A stretch of DNA of 24,331 nt from Flavobacteriales bacterium (GTDB taxonomy: Bacteria; Bacteroidota; Bacteroidia; Flavobacteriales_D; Sanyastnellaceae): NCBI GenBank assembly GCA_011524845.1, contig WTJL01000052.1:8974-33304 (forward strand). Direction: 5' to 3'. The position numbers and the translations under genes are program-made. Shown piece by piece: positions 7,493 through 15,247 of the stretch (position 1 is the first letter of the stretch; each line of letters starts with the position of its first letter). The notes below the pieces were generated by a model. The model had not been told where the DNA came from. It worked only from the letters and a program-made list of their open reading frames with translations, and ran no database searches.

Positions 7493-8350
7493 ATGGGATG
7501 GACAGGCATGGTCATCGCTGGATGCCTCGGCAGCGCACTCGGCGTGCACCTGGGTCGCCAGCAGGCGTATCGCCGCGGCTCGAGCAAGGCCCCTTCTTCT
7601 CCTGTCCCCTCGCCGTCTTGGGTGGAGCGTCATCAACGGCTGAGAGACCAAAGTCAATTGGCCGAGCGACACCTTCAGGTGCGTGGGGCCCGAACCGAGG
7701 TGAAGCGCCAAACCCTTCAATTGCACCTCAGTCCCCATTTCATGTTCAACGCCTTGTCTTCGGTGCAATGGCTTTGGGTTCAAGGGGAGGCACGTCAAGC
7801 CCACCTCCTCTTTGCCTCCTTCATCAAGTTGTGGCAGCGGCATTGGCGGGGACCGGCGTCATGCGTGCATTCTTTGACGGACGAATTGCACACCCTGAGC
7901 GACTACGTGGCCCTTGAATCCGTGAGGTTGCAACGTGAGGTTCACTTGGAATGGGACGTCCCGTCAGAATGGAACGATCGCTCCATGCCTTCCCTCTTGT
8001 TGCAACCGGTGATTGAAAAGTCGCTGTGGCACGGCTTTCAACCGATGCCTGAATCGCCCCGCATCCGGATTGAGGTGTCCCTGTTGCACGACGCCCCTGG
8101 ACCGGACTGGGTGAGCCTCACCGTCAAAGACAACGGCAAAGGCCTGCCCGCCACCGTGCCATTTCCCGAGACATCTCCGACCGCATCCACGGTGACACTC
8201 CCCCATCCCTCGGGGTCTGTGGGCCTGAAAGTCACCCGAGACAGACTTTTTGAATGGCATCCTCAAGCGCGCCTTGACTTGCGTGCTGCTCAAGCACCAT
8301 GGGCCACCGAGGCACGGTTCACGTTTCCTCTTTCGACGCGAGACTTGTGA
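7493..8350 (+). CDS. LytS-type sensor histidine kinase with altered N-box
   Basis: 285-residue membrane-anchored protein of the LytS/YehU kinase class. Residues 1-20 form a single hydrophobic anchor; a coiled-coil-like linker (about 45-75) leads to the His-kinase motif LHLSPHFMFNALSS with phosphoacceptor His82. The GHKL ATPase part shows LLLQPVIEKSLWHG, DNGKG (213-217, G1 box) and GSVGLKVTRDRL (G2 box). The N-box normally reads E-N but here reads E-K (Glu175-Lys176), removing the Asn that coordinates Mg-ATP in GHKL enzymes. There is no extracellular sensor domain. No LytTR response regulator is adjacent, so the partner is elsewhere or absent. The 3-prime end overlaps tsaD by 32 bases. Family membership is firm; catalytic competence is uncertain. 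Confidence 0.85.
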   Translation: MGWTGMVIAGCLGSALGVHLGRQQAYRRGSSKAPSSPVPSPSWVERHQRLRDQSQLAERHLQVRGARTEVKRQTLQLHLSPHFMFNALSSVQWLWVQGEARQAHLLFASFIKLWQRHWRGPASCVHSLTDELHTLSDYVALESVRLQREVHLEWDVPSEWNDRSMPSLLLQPVIEKSLWHGFQPMPESPRIRIEVSLLHDAPGPDWVSLTVKDNGKGLPATVPFPETSPTASTVTLPHPSGSVGLKVTRDRLFEWHPQARLDLRAAQAPWATEARFTFPLSTRDL

Positions 8351-9368
8351 GCTCTGGCAGTCGAGGTGAAGGCGCAGCATCCAGCGTGCCAGACCGCGAC
8401 TCCATGACGTCCAACCATCCGACCGCCGCAATCATTGCAGCGTTGTCAGTGCAATACGCCATGGGCGGAATGTGCACGGTCCAGCCATGTTGACGCTCGG
8501 CGTCTGCCAAGCGGGCCCGCAGTCCAGAATTGGCACTGACACCGCCCGCAATGGCCACCTCCGTGATTCCCGTGTCCTCTACCGCTTGCCGCAAAGGGGC
8601 CATCAACATGTCCAAGATGGCGGCCTGCACGGACGCACAAATGTCGTCTTGTCGCGACGCCACGAATTGGTTGTCCTTGGCCTGTTCCCGTTGCAGAAAA
8701 TTCAGAACCTGCGTTTTCAGACCGCTGAAGCTCCAGTTGTACCCTTCCATTCTTGGACGGGAGAAGGCGAATGCATTCGGGTCCCCTTGTTTGGCCAACT
8801 TGTCCACGACGGGGCCGCCTGGATAGGGCAACCCAATCAACTTGGCCACCTTGTCGAACGCTTCTCCAGCCGCGTCGTCCAGGGTTTGGCCCAAGACCTC
8901 CATGTCGTTGGGGGCGTTGACCTTCACGAGCTGGGTGTGTCCCCCACTGACGGTCAAGCACAAAAACGGATAGGCCGGCGGATCCCCTGGCTCAAGCACG
9001 TGCGCCAGAATGTGCGCCCGCATGTGATGCACGGGAATGGAGGGAATGCCCAATCCCCAGGCGAACGATTTGGCGTAGGACGTGCCGACGTGAAGCGAAC
9101 CTTGCAGCCCCGGGCCCAAGGTGTAGGCCACCGCATCCAGCTCGCTTGCCTTGATTCCAGATTTGTCCAATGCCGCTTGAACCACAGGGTGAATCTTGGA
9201 CAGGTGGGCGCGAGAAGCCCACTCTGGAACCACGCCCCCCACTTCCGCATGCAACGCTTGGTTGGCCACGACGTTGCTCAACACTTGACTGCCGCGAATG
9301 ACAGCCGCCGACGTGTCGTCGCAAGACGATTCAATGCCCAAAATGAGGGGTGGAAGGGTCCGTTCCAT
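8319..9368 (-). CDS. tsaD: tRNA N6-threonylcarbamoyladenosine transferase TsaD
   Basis: 349-residue Kae1/TsaD/YgjD-family protein that transfers threonylcarbamoyl to A37 of ANN-decoding tRNAs, acting with TsaB and TsaE in the cytoplasm. Motifs: LGIESSCDDTSAA at the N-terminus, NQALHAEVGGVVPEWASRAH, YTLGPGLQGSLHVG, the metal-binding H115-x3-H119 (HHMRAH), TVSGGHTQL, and the C-terminal GGVSANSGLR with CTDNAAMIA. Length and start are typical. TAATTTTG lies seven bases before the ATG. It is divergent from tamB, a pairing seen in many Bacteroidota, and overlaps the kinase gene by 32 bases at the 3-prime end. Confidence 0.97.
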   Translation of the reverse strand: MERTLPPLILGIESSCDDTSAAVIRGSQVLSNVVANQALHAEVGGVVPEWASRAHLSKIHPVVQAALDKSGIKASELDAVAYTLGPGLQGSLHVGTSYAKSFAWGLGIPSIPVHHMRAHILAHVLEPGDPPAYPFLCLTVSGGHTQLVKVNAPNDMEVLGQTLDDAAGEAFDKVAKLIGLPYPGGPVVDKLAKQGDPNAFAFSRPRMEGYNWSFSGLKTQVLNFLQREQAKDNQFVASRQDDICASVQAAILDMLMAPLRQAVEDTGITEVAIAGGVSANSGLRARLADAERQHGWTVHIPPMAYCTDNAAMIAAVGWLDVMESRSGTLDAAPSPRLPELTSLASKEET

Positions 9369-9375
9369 GCAGATG

Positions 9376-9383
9376 CAAAATTA
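9376..9383 (-). promoter_or_regulatory. Putative -7 element for tsaD
   Basis: Minus strand TAATTTTG, an exact TAnnTTTG match, seven bases before the tsaD ATG at 9368. The same octamer precedes the lipoprotein gene at 15235. Confidence 0.5.
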
Positions 9384-9404
9384 CGCTTCGCCGCGCGTCC
9401 CGCC

Positions 9405-9412
9405 TATCTTCA
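9405..9412 (+). promoter_or_regulatory. Putative -7 element for tamB
   Basis: TATCTTCA, a TAnnTT core 27 bases before the tamB ATG at 9440. Compare TATCTTCC before the gene at 17644. Confidence 0.3.
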
Positions 9413-9439
9413 CGTCCCACGAACTGCCCCACGCATCGC

Positions 9440-12400
9440 ATGGCCACCTTCTCTGTCCCAACCAACCCTTCCCCTGCCCCCTCCTTCTGGAGCCGGGTCC
9501 GCTGGTGGGTGGTGGCTGGGTTGACCCTGTTGCTGGTGGGTTTGGGCACGTGGATGGGACGCACGACCCTCGTTGAGCACCTTGCCGCTTGGGCAGGGTG
9601 GGAACTGGAATTGGGACGACTTGACGTCGACTGGTCAACCCGCACCTGGGTGGTGGAGGACGTCGTTTGGTCCGGACCCGGCGCACCCTTTGCCCTTTCC
9701 CTGGACCACGCCACCGTGCGCTCGCTGACAAGCAAAGACGGTGCATGGTCCGTCAACCGCCTGGAACTCGGTCATCTTTTGGCCACCGTCGAGGCCCCTG
9801 TAGAAGGCACAAGTGGGCCATCCGCCGGGTGGGACGAGCTGTGGAGCGAAACGCTGAGCGCATTGGTCGTGGACACGTTGTCTTGGAACAGCATTGGGGT
9901 GGACCTGCTGGGCGAGCATCGCGTGGACGTGTCGATTGGAACGCTCGGCGGTGTCTCGGTGGGGCCACATGGCATTGAACTCGGCGAGGCCCGGATCGAG
10001 GGTGCCACGTTGGCGTCCCCTGCTGCCTTGGACTCTGTGACGTTGAACCCCTCGTCGTTCTCCGGCCGTTGGTCTCCTTCAGGTTGGACCATTGAAAGTC
10101 CGGGGCTCAGCATGCCGGGCATCGCCTTTCGCGGAGCATTGTCGTGGCCGACTTCTTCTGGCGAAGGTCAAGCCACCTTCCATTGGGGTGAATTGCGCCC
10201 TTGGGCGGAAGCTTGGAAAGCAGATGCTTGGCTTGACCACCTTTCCATGGACGACGATTCAACATCTGTGACGTGGGAGTTGGATTCAGCCTCGTGGACC
10301 GTCCACGCCACAGGACCGGAGTGGTTCCAAGCCTCCGCCGCAGGTGAAGGCTCAGAATGGAATGGCGCCGTGGCAGTGGCCACCGTGCCAGCGATGGCTA
10401 CTGAGATCGTGCCAGCCTCCTCCCTCTTGCTGAGCGCCACAGGCGATCGAAACGACGTGACCTTGACGCTGCAAGGCGACTCTTCCGTGTCGGTGGAGGG
10501 GCGCATGCGATTGACGGAAGGCGTGACGGAGTGGGTGCAATCCCCCCACTGGCCCATGTTCAGCTCCCTCCGCGTCAGCCGCTGGGGTCCGTGGATATCC
10601 TCCGAAGCTCAAGCCTTGGAAGGCAGCGTGACATGGGAGGACTCGGAGGTGACATGCGATGTGGGCCAATCGGACTCCTCCCTCCCATGGCACCTGACGG
10701 TGCGCGGGTGGGACGACACTTGGCGTCTGCGTTCTGAGGCCGGTCCCTTTCTCGGAACCGGTCAAGACTCCTTGACCTTCAACACCGTGGGTGAAGTGGG
10801 CACCTCTCCGCAAGGCATGCAGTGGCACCTGACCCACGATGGGACCCTTTTGGCCGACACCCTGGAATGGCGCGGGGAGGTGAATTGGCGGGACTCCGCA
10901 CCGTCATGGACCACCTCTTTGTCCGGGGAGACGATGGATTTGGACGCCTCAGGCACAGGCCTTCCCAACAGCTTGCCGGAAGCCATGTGGAACCTCGTGC
11001 ACAGGGTGCCCACCACTTGGCCCCGCGCCCGCCTCACGGGCTGGCTCGCCCCGGCAACGCCTTGGATGGAACGCCTGTCTTTGCCCTTGATGCCCATGGA
11101 CACCACGTCCTTTGCCTTCGAGGTTGAAGGACCACGGGCAGAGGTTCATGTGGGTGTGTCACGCTTGGAGGCGCTGGGGTCCACATGGACCGACGTGACG
11201 GCAAGCGGCACCTCGTCGTCTGCCGAGGCCCGCATGGACATCTCGGCGGACCAAGTTCGAGACGACGAACGCACAGAATGGTCCCTGGCGATGACAGGGG
11301 CTCGCGACTGGCAGGCCACGCTGCACGTGGCGCCCGCGGGAACCGCCGATCCCGTGACATGGGCCTTGACCGCCCTCCCTCGTTCGAACCATGCGCCTTG
11401 GACGTGGACCCTTCGCGAGGCATCCATCCCCTTGGGCGGTGCTCCTTTTCAATTGCAAGACGCTCCGTCCACTTGGGAGGCGAGATTGGGGGAAGTGCCT
11501 GCATTGGACTGGCGTTTTCAGGGCGAACCGGGGCATCTTCAATTCGCCACCCAAGTGTCGGAGGGACAGCCTCCGGTCTTGATGGTGAGCGGCGACCTGC
11601 AGCCCTTGGGACCTTGGACCTCGTTGCTTCCCGAAGACCTTGACCTCGACCGGCTGACCGTTCAAGGACAGCTTGAAGTGAACGTAGACGCTCCCGAACA
11701 ATCGATGGGACTCGTGGTCGCCCACGCCCAAGACGTGTCGTTCGCCGACATCTCGACGCCCGACCTTCAAGCCCGCGCACGCTGGCGTCAGGGCGCATTG
11801 ACCGTGGATGTCCAAGCGGACAATCCCGACGAACAAGCCCAGCTTGAAGGACGGCTCACTTGGGAGGCTCAGAGTCCCCGCGTGTTTGAGGCCACAACCC
11901 AATGGACCAACCTTCCCCTCGACTGGATCCAACCGTGGGTGGACAGCTCTGCAGCCCAGCTCCGGGGAAGACTTTCAGCAGACGTGGCGCTGTCCGGCCC
12001 ATGGCTGGCGCCCGACATCCGGGGGCGCGGCCGTTTGGACACGGTTTCTGTGGATGTTCCAAGCTTGGGAACCAGCTTCGGCGGAGAAGGTGAATTTGTG
12101 CTTCGACCAGGAGAATGTGTCTTGCAAAACTTCAAGGTCAGCGACGTGTTGGGACGAACAGCACGTGTCGAAGGGGCGCTGCTTCACGACCGTTTTGAGG
12201 ACTGGAACTTCGACGTGTCTGTGGTCGACACCCCGTCTGAGTTGTTGATCATGGACCTCCCTCCTTCTTCCGACCTGCCGGTCTCCGGGACGTTGGTCGG
12301 TCAAGGCGCCGTGGACGTGTTCTTTTGGAACAACCAAATCGAGATCAAGGGGGACGTCTCGGCGGAAGCACCCACCGACTTCAAAATTTCCCTCTACGGC

Positions 12401-13513
12401 GAGGAAGCGAGTGGCTGGCAAGACTTCGTGTCGTTCGTGACCGTGCCGACGTGGCAAGAGCAACCTGCTCTGCCCAACGACGATGGACTTGGCGTGCTTT
12501 TGGACTTGAACATTCAAGCGAAAAAGGAAGCCCAAATCACCATCCTCGTGGACCCCGAGAACGACGCCAACATCGTGGGGAATGCCGAAGGAGACATCCA
12601 CCTGGTGCTGGAAGACTGGGACCGCATGACCCTCACGGGAGAGTTGGACATTGTGGAAGGTCAATACGATTTTGCCTTGGGGCCCATCCTGAGAAAAACC
12701 TTTGTGGTGACCCCTGGCGGCCAGCTCAAGTGGGACGGCGACCCCTACCAGGGCGTGTTGGACTTGGACGCTGTGTATCAAACCCGTGCCAACGTCCAGC
12801 CCCTCCTCGGGTCGTCTGGATCGGGTGTCCAAAACGAGGACATCGATGTGATCCTGCACCTCGACGGACCGATGCTTCGACCCAACATTGGGTTTGACCT
12901 TGGGGCCCCCAACGCCCCCACCCTCGTGGCAGAGGCCCTTGCCACCGCGGTGGTGGATGAATCTGAACGCACCAGCCAAGCCATCGCCTTGCTGAGCTTG
13001 CAGGAATTTTTGCCTCAACAATTCAACACCCTTGAATTGGGGAGCAACGGCCTGCAGGAATACAGCATCGATGTGGTGACCAACCAACTGTCTCAATGGC
13101 TGAGCCGCATCAACGACGACGTCGACATCGGCATCCGATACGACGCGAACGCCGCCATCGACCCGACTTCAGTGAACCAAGACGCGCTTCAACTCGCCCT
13201 GAAAGCGTCGTTCTTCCAAGACAAGCTCGAGGTCGAAGGTGCGGTCGGGTCCCGCGACGTCACCCAAGACGCCCTGGGCGAGGCTCAGCTTCAAAACATC
13301 CGTGTGCTCTACAACCTGAACGACGAGAAAAGCCTGCAGCTGACCGGGTTCTCAGAGTCCCAAACTTCCGCCACCCAATCGGCGAACACCACAAGTCAAG
13401 GTGTGGGCATCCGGTGGCACCGGTCGTTCAATTGGACGTGGCCTTGGCGTCAGTCCACCGAGACGTCCACAGACGCCATCGAGGCCGACGAGGCCGACGA
13501 AGAGACAAACTGA
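9440..13513 (+). CDS. tamB: TamB-family translocation/assembly module protein
   Basis: 1357-residue protein of the TamB/DUF490 (AsmA-like, bridge-type) family, spanning the periplasm from the inner to the outer membrane; relatives are implicated in outer-membrane protein insertion and lipid transport. An N-terminal anchor lies at about residues 15-40 (WWVVAGLTLLLVGLGTWMG). A very long region of alternating beta strands follows. The C-terminal TamB domain (about 950-1340) contains LSGPWLAPDIRGRGRLDT, GEGEFVLRPGECVLQNF, the EGQYDF...RKTFVVTPGG segment and the final EFLPQQFNTLELG...NQLSQWLSRINDDVDIGIRY. The ATG at 9440 is chosen because it lies just before the anchor and in-frame upstream starts run into tsaD. 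The tail ends in an acidic repeat (EADEADEE) whose 64 terminal bases overlap the opposite-strand STAS-like gene. Confidence 0.93.
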   Translation: MATFSVPTNPSPAPSFWSRVRWWVVAGLTLLLVGLGTWMGRTTLVEHLAAWAGWELELGRLDVDWSTRTWVVEDVVWSGPGAPFALSLDHATVRSLTSKDGAWSVNRLELGHLLATVEAPVEGTSGPSAGWDELWSETLSALVVDTLSWNSIGVDLLGEHRVDVSIGTLGGVSVGPHGIELGEARIEGATLASPAALDSVTLNPSSFSGRWSPSGWTIESPGLSMPGIAFRGALSWPTSSGEGQATFHWGELRPWAEAWKADAWLDHLSMDDDSTSVTWELDSASWTVHATGPEWFQASAAGEGSEWNGAVAVATVPAMATEIVPASSLLLSATGDRNDVTLTLQGDSSVSVEGRMRLTEGVTEWVQSPHWPMFSSLRVSRWGPWISSEAQALEGSVTWEDSEVTCDVGQSDSSLPWHLTVRGWDDTWRLRSEAGPFLGTGQDSLTFNTVGEVGTSPQGMQWHLTHDGTLLADTLEWRGEVNWRDSAPSWTTSLSGETMDLDASGTGLPNSLPEAMWNLVHRVPTTWPRARLTGWLAPATPWMERLSLPLMPMDTTSFAFEVEGPRAEVHVGVSRLEALGSTWTDVTASGTSSSAEARMDISADQVRDDERTEWSLAMTGARDWQATLHVAPAGTADPVTWALTALPRSNHAPWTWTLREASIPLGGAPFQLQDAPSTWEARLGEVPALDWRFQGEPGHLQFATQVSEGQPPVLMVSGDLQPLGPWTSLLPEDLDLDRLTVQGQLEVNVDAPEQSMGLVVAHAQDVSFADISTPDLQARARWRQGALTVDVQADNPDEQAQLEGRLTWEAQSPRVFEATTQWTNLPLDWIQPWVDSSAAQLRGRLSADVALSGPWLAPDIRGRGRLDTVSVDVPSLGTSFGGEGEFVLRPGECVLQNFKVSDVLGRTARVEGALLHDRFEDWNFDVSVVDTPSELLIMDLPPSSDLPVSGTLVGQGAVDVFFWNNQIEIKGDVSAEAPTDFKISLYGEEASGWQDFVSFVTVPTWQEQPALPNDDGLGVLLDLNIQAKKEAQITILVDPENDANIVGNAEGDIHLVLEDWDRMTLTGELDIVEGQYDFALGPILRKTFVVTPGGQLKWDGDPYQGVLDLDAVYQTRANVQPLLGSSGSGVQNEDIDVILHLDGPMLRPNIGFDLGAPNAPTLVAEALATAVVDESERTSQAIALLSLQEFLPQQFNTLELGSNGLQEYSIDVVTNQLSQWLSRINDDVDIGIRYDANAAIDPTSVNQDALQLALKASFFQDKLEVEGAVGSRDVTQDALGEAQLQNIRVLYNLNDEKSLQLTGFSESQTSATQSANTTSQGVGIRWHRSFNWTWPWRQSTETSTDAIEADEADEETN

Positions 13514-13920
13514 GCCGACTCTTCTTGGTGCTGCAACCAACAATCGATCAGCCAACCTTTGGCCACCTGAGGGTTGCGAAACACCCGGAACGGAATGTCC
13601 GACGAAAAGAACATCCAACGGATGCGGTGTCGGAGGGCGGTGATGCCAGAAGGAACCACAGCCGCACGGGCGACAATGCCTTCAGACGCTTCTGGCGTCA
13701 TCCAAAACGACAGCACCTCCTGGTCGAAGATTTCAATGTCGGAGGGGATCACGTGGAGCACCGTCCCCTGATGTTCAGGACAAATGGCCGTTCGCTCCTC
13801 CTCCACACGACGTGCAGCCCCTTCGTCCAACATGTGGTCGGCACGGTGGTCGATCATACACATGCCAGACGCCCACGTGTACGTGGCGCGATCTGAAGAG
13901 CTGGTCAATCCGTGTTCCAC
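13450..13920 (-). CDS. STAS-like small protein (Bacteroidota family)
   Basis: 156-residue cytoplasmic protein starting at GTG 13920. The pattern is that of a Bacteroidota STAS-fold family: a first strand pair (TYTWASGMCMIDHRADHML), a helix, a strand (GTVLHVIPSDIEIFDQEV), then the characteristic SEGIVARAAVVPSGITALRHRIRWMFFSSDIPFRVFRNPQVAKGWL (quoted here only by its key parts: ARAAVVPSG, FFSSDIPFRVF, AKGWL). Related domains act as anti-anti-sigma-like or lipid-binding modules, but the role here is unknown. The last 26 residues are Ser/Ala-rich and encoded antisense to the tamB tail (64-base overlap). GTG is preferred over the internal ATG at codon 20 because the first strand would otherwise be lost, and a -7-like string precedes it. 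It lies downstream of the lipoprotein gene on the same strand. Confidence 0.75.
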   Translation of the reverse strand: MEHGLTSSSDRATYTWASGMCMIDHRADHMLDEGAARRVEEERTAICPEHQGTVLHVIPSDIEIFDQEVLSFWMTPEASEGIVARAAVVPSGITALRHRIRWMFFSSDIPFRVFRNPQVAKGWLIDCWLQHQEESAQFVSSSASSASMASVDVSVD

Positions 13921-13924
13921 GCCG

Positions 13925-13932
13925 TCAAGATG
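13925..13932 (-). promoter_or_regulatory. Weak -7-like element for the STAS-like gene
   Basis: Minus strand CATCTTGA, one base off the TAnnTT core, four bases before the GTG at 13920. Its value lies mainly in matching the spacing at other starts. Confidence 0.2.
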
Positions 13933-14003
13933 GCGCAGATTTCAGGCAGCCTCGTCTCTCCGCCCAAAGAAGTGTTCACAATGCGTTGGGCATTTCACCC
14001 GAA

Positions 14004-14022
14004 GCCCCCTGTTGCAGGGGGC
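14004..14022 (-). terminator. Perfect 8-bp hairpin downstream of the lipoprotein gene
   Basis: GCCCCCTG and CAGGGGGC form a perfect 8-bp stem with a 3-base loop, 14 bases past the lipoprotein stop codon in the direction of transcription. There is no long T tract after it, so it may be a weak intrinsic terminator or an mRNA-stabilising hairpin ahead of the STAS-like gene. Confidence 0.55.
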
Positions 14023-14024
14023 CT

Positions 14025-14045
14025 CTGCGACCTGATCAGTCGCAG
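14025..14045 (-). other. 7-bp hairpin over the lipoprotein stop codon
   Basis: CTGCGAC and GTCGCAG form a 7-bp stem around a 7-base loop that contains the stop codon of the lipoprotein gene (14036-14038). It lies directly next to the 14004-14022 hairpin; together they could form a tandem terminator structure. Confidence 0.35.
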
Positions 14046-15235
14046 TAGTAGTCGCTCAATTCACTCGGCGAGCAAAAGTTCAGCGGCGCGGTGAGGTCCC
14101 CCTCCTGCAAGTGCTGAATCGTTTGCTTGGTGTAGCCCAAGCCGTACACGCCCAACGTGCTGCGGGATCCCCACAAGCCAATGCCACCCACCGCCGAACC
14201 GTCGGGGCGCGTGACCTCGATGTTGGTCCATGTGGGACGGTCTTGTACGATGCTGTTGGTCGTCTCGTTCACGTCGAGGTAAATCGCGAGGTCCTGGTTG
14301 GCCACCTGAAGCACAAAGTCAAAAGCGCGCTCCATTTGGTACTCGGGGTCGTACCGCCCCAGCACGCGACGAATCCGTGGACTGGCCTCGAGACGGGTGC
14401 TGAGCTCGCCGTAGAGACGCTGGCATTCAAATGGCTCGTCGATGGTTTGGCTTCCCGTCAATCCGGACACCTCGCGGTTGCCCACCGAGATGGACATGGT
14501 CCGTTCGCGCGTGCTGTCCAACAACGTCAGGGCGTCGTCCGCGTAGTAGCGTTCTTCAAAGTGCACGACCAAAGACGCCGTGTACAGGCTTGCTCCAGGA
14601 GACGTGGTCCACCTGAACGGGAAATTGGGGTACGTCGCTGTCCCGTCGGGATTGACCGCTGCAAAGCCCATTTTGTAGTTGGGTAAGTTGGGCGGAGGCT
14701 GGTTGATGGACCCCACGCTGGACTCCACCATGGTGGTCGTGGCGCTGGCCGACTTGCCATCTGGCAATTCAAGGTCCAACCGGTAAAGCATGTCGTCGCG
14801 CAGCGCCTCCTCCGAGGTGGCTGCGTAGTAGACCCGCTGCAAGGGCCCAAAGAAGATGCCCGACACGTCTTTGTTGTCGATCAACGTGTCCTTCAACGTC
14901 CATTCCCGGCCTGTGGGCAGCTCGTTGCCCACAATGCCTCCAGAACTCGAAGGAATCAACTCCACAATGCGGGCGTCCACTGCACCTGCGGGGTACTCTG
15001 AACTGTCGGCCACTTGGGCGGCCAAGAGTTGGTTCCCTTCTCCCAACCAGGTTCGGTTCACCTTCACCCACTGGGTGTCCGCTTCAAGCTCGAGCAACCC
15101 GTACACCACGGGGATGCTGTCGTAGGGGGCGGTCAAATCCACCTCTGTGCTGCACCCCACCATTGCCGCGCCGGCTGCCACAACAGCCGCACCGCACATC
15201 CACATGCGTCGGCATGCCTTCGAAACTTGAATCAT
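14036..15235 (-). CDS. Exported lipoprotein, Bacteroidota 'VYGLL' family
   Basis: 399-residue predicted lipoprotein. The signal peptide ends in a lipobox MVGC with lipidated Cys28, followed by STEVDLTAPYDSIPVVYGLL. The N-terminal pattern (IPVVYGLL...WVKVNRTWLGEGN) and the C-terminal pattern (YLDVNETTNSIVQDRP, GGIGLWGSR) recall a family of exported Bacteroidota lipoproteins, sometimes annotated as DUF4249-like or hypothetical; the exact Pfam family is uncertain. The body is beta-rich, consistent with a surface or periplasmic domain. Other DUF4249-type genes often lie near TonB-dependent receptors, but none is here. TAATTTTG lies four bases before the ATG and overlaps the stop codon of the upstream acyl-CoA reductase gene, only nine bases away. 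Confidence 0.8.
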   Translation of the reverse strand: MIQVSKACRRMWMCGAAVVAAGAAMVGCSTEVDLTAPYDSIPVVYGLLELEADTQWVKVNRTWLGEGNQLLAAQVADSSEYPAGAVDARIVELIPSSSGGIVGNELPTGREWTLKDTLIDNKDVSGIFFGPLQRVYYAATSEEALRDDMLYRLDLELPDGKSASATTTMVESSVGSINQPPPNLPNYKMGFAAVNPDGTATYPNFPFRWTTSPGASLYTASLVVHFEERYYADDALTLLDSTRERTMSISVGNREVSGLTGSQTIDEPFECQRLYGELSTRLEASPRIRRVLGRYDPEYQMERAFDFVLQVANQDLAIYLDVNETTNSIVQDRPTWTNIEVTRPDGSAVGGIGLWGSRSTLGVYGLGYTKQTIQHLQEGDLTAPLNFCSPSELSDYYCD

Positions 15236-15239
15236 GATG

Positions 15240-15247
15240 CAAAATTA
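15240..15247 (-). promoter_or_regulatory. Putative promoter of the lipoprotein gene
   Basis: Minus strand TAATTTTG, an exact TAnnTTTG match, four bases before the ATG at 15235. A TTG lies 21 bases upstream on the same strand, a normal -33 to -7 spacing for Bacteroidota. The TAA stop of the acyl-CoA reductase gene forms the first three bases of the element. Confidence 0.55.

Noticed and set aside
11975..13096. 373-codon open frame antisense to tamB
   Set aside because: Composition follows from the codon use of tamB; no start signal and no recognisable features.
13482..13500. Short tandem repeat of GAGGCCGAC in the tamB tail
   Set aside because: Only two units, simply coding EADEAD; too short to be called a repeat element, mentioned only for the overlap with the STAS-like gene.
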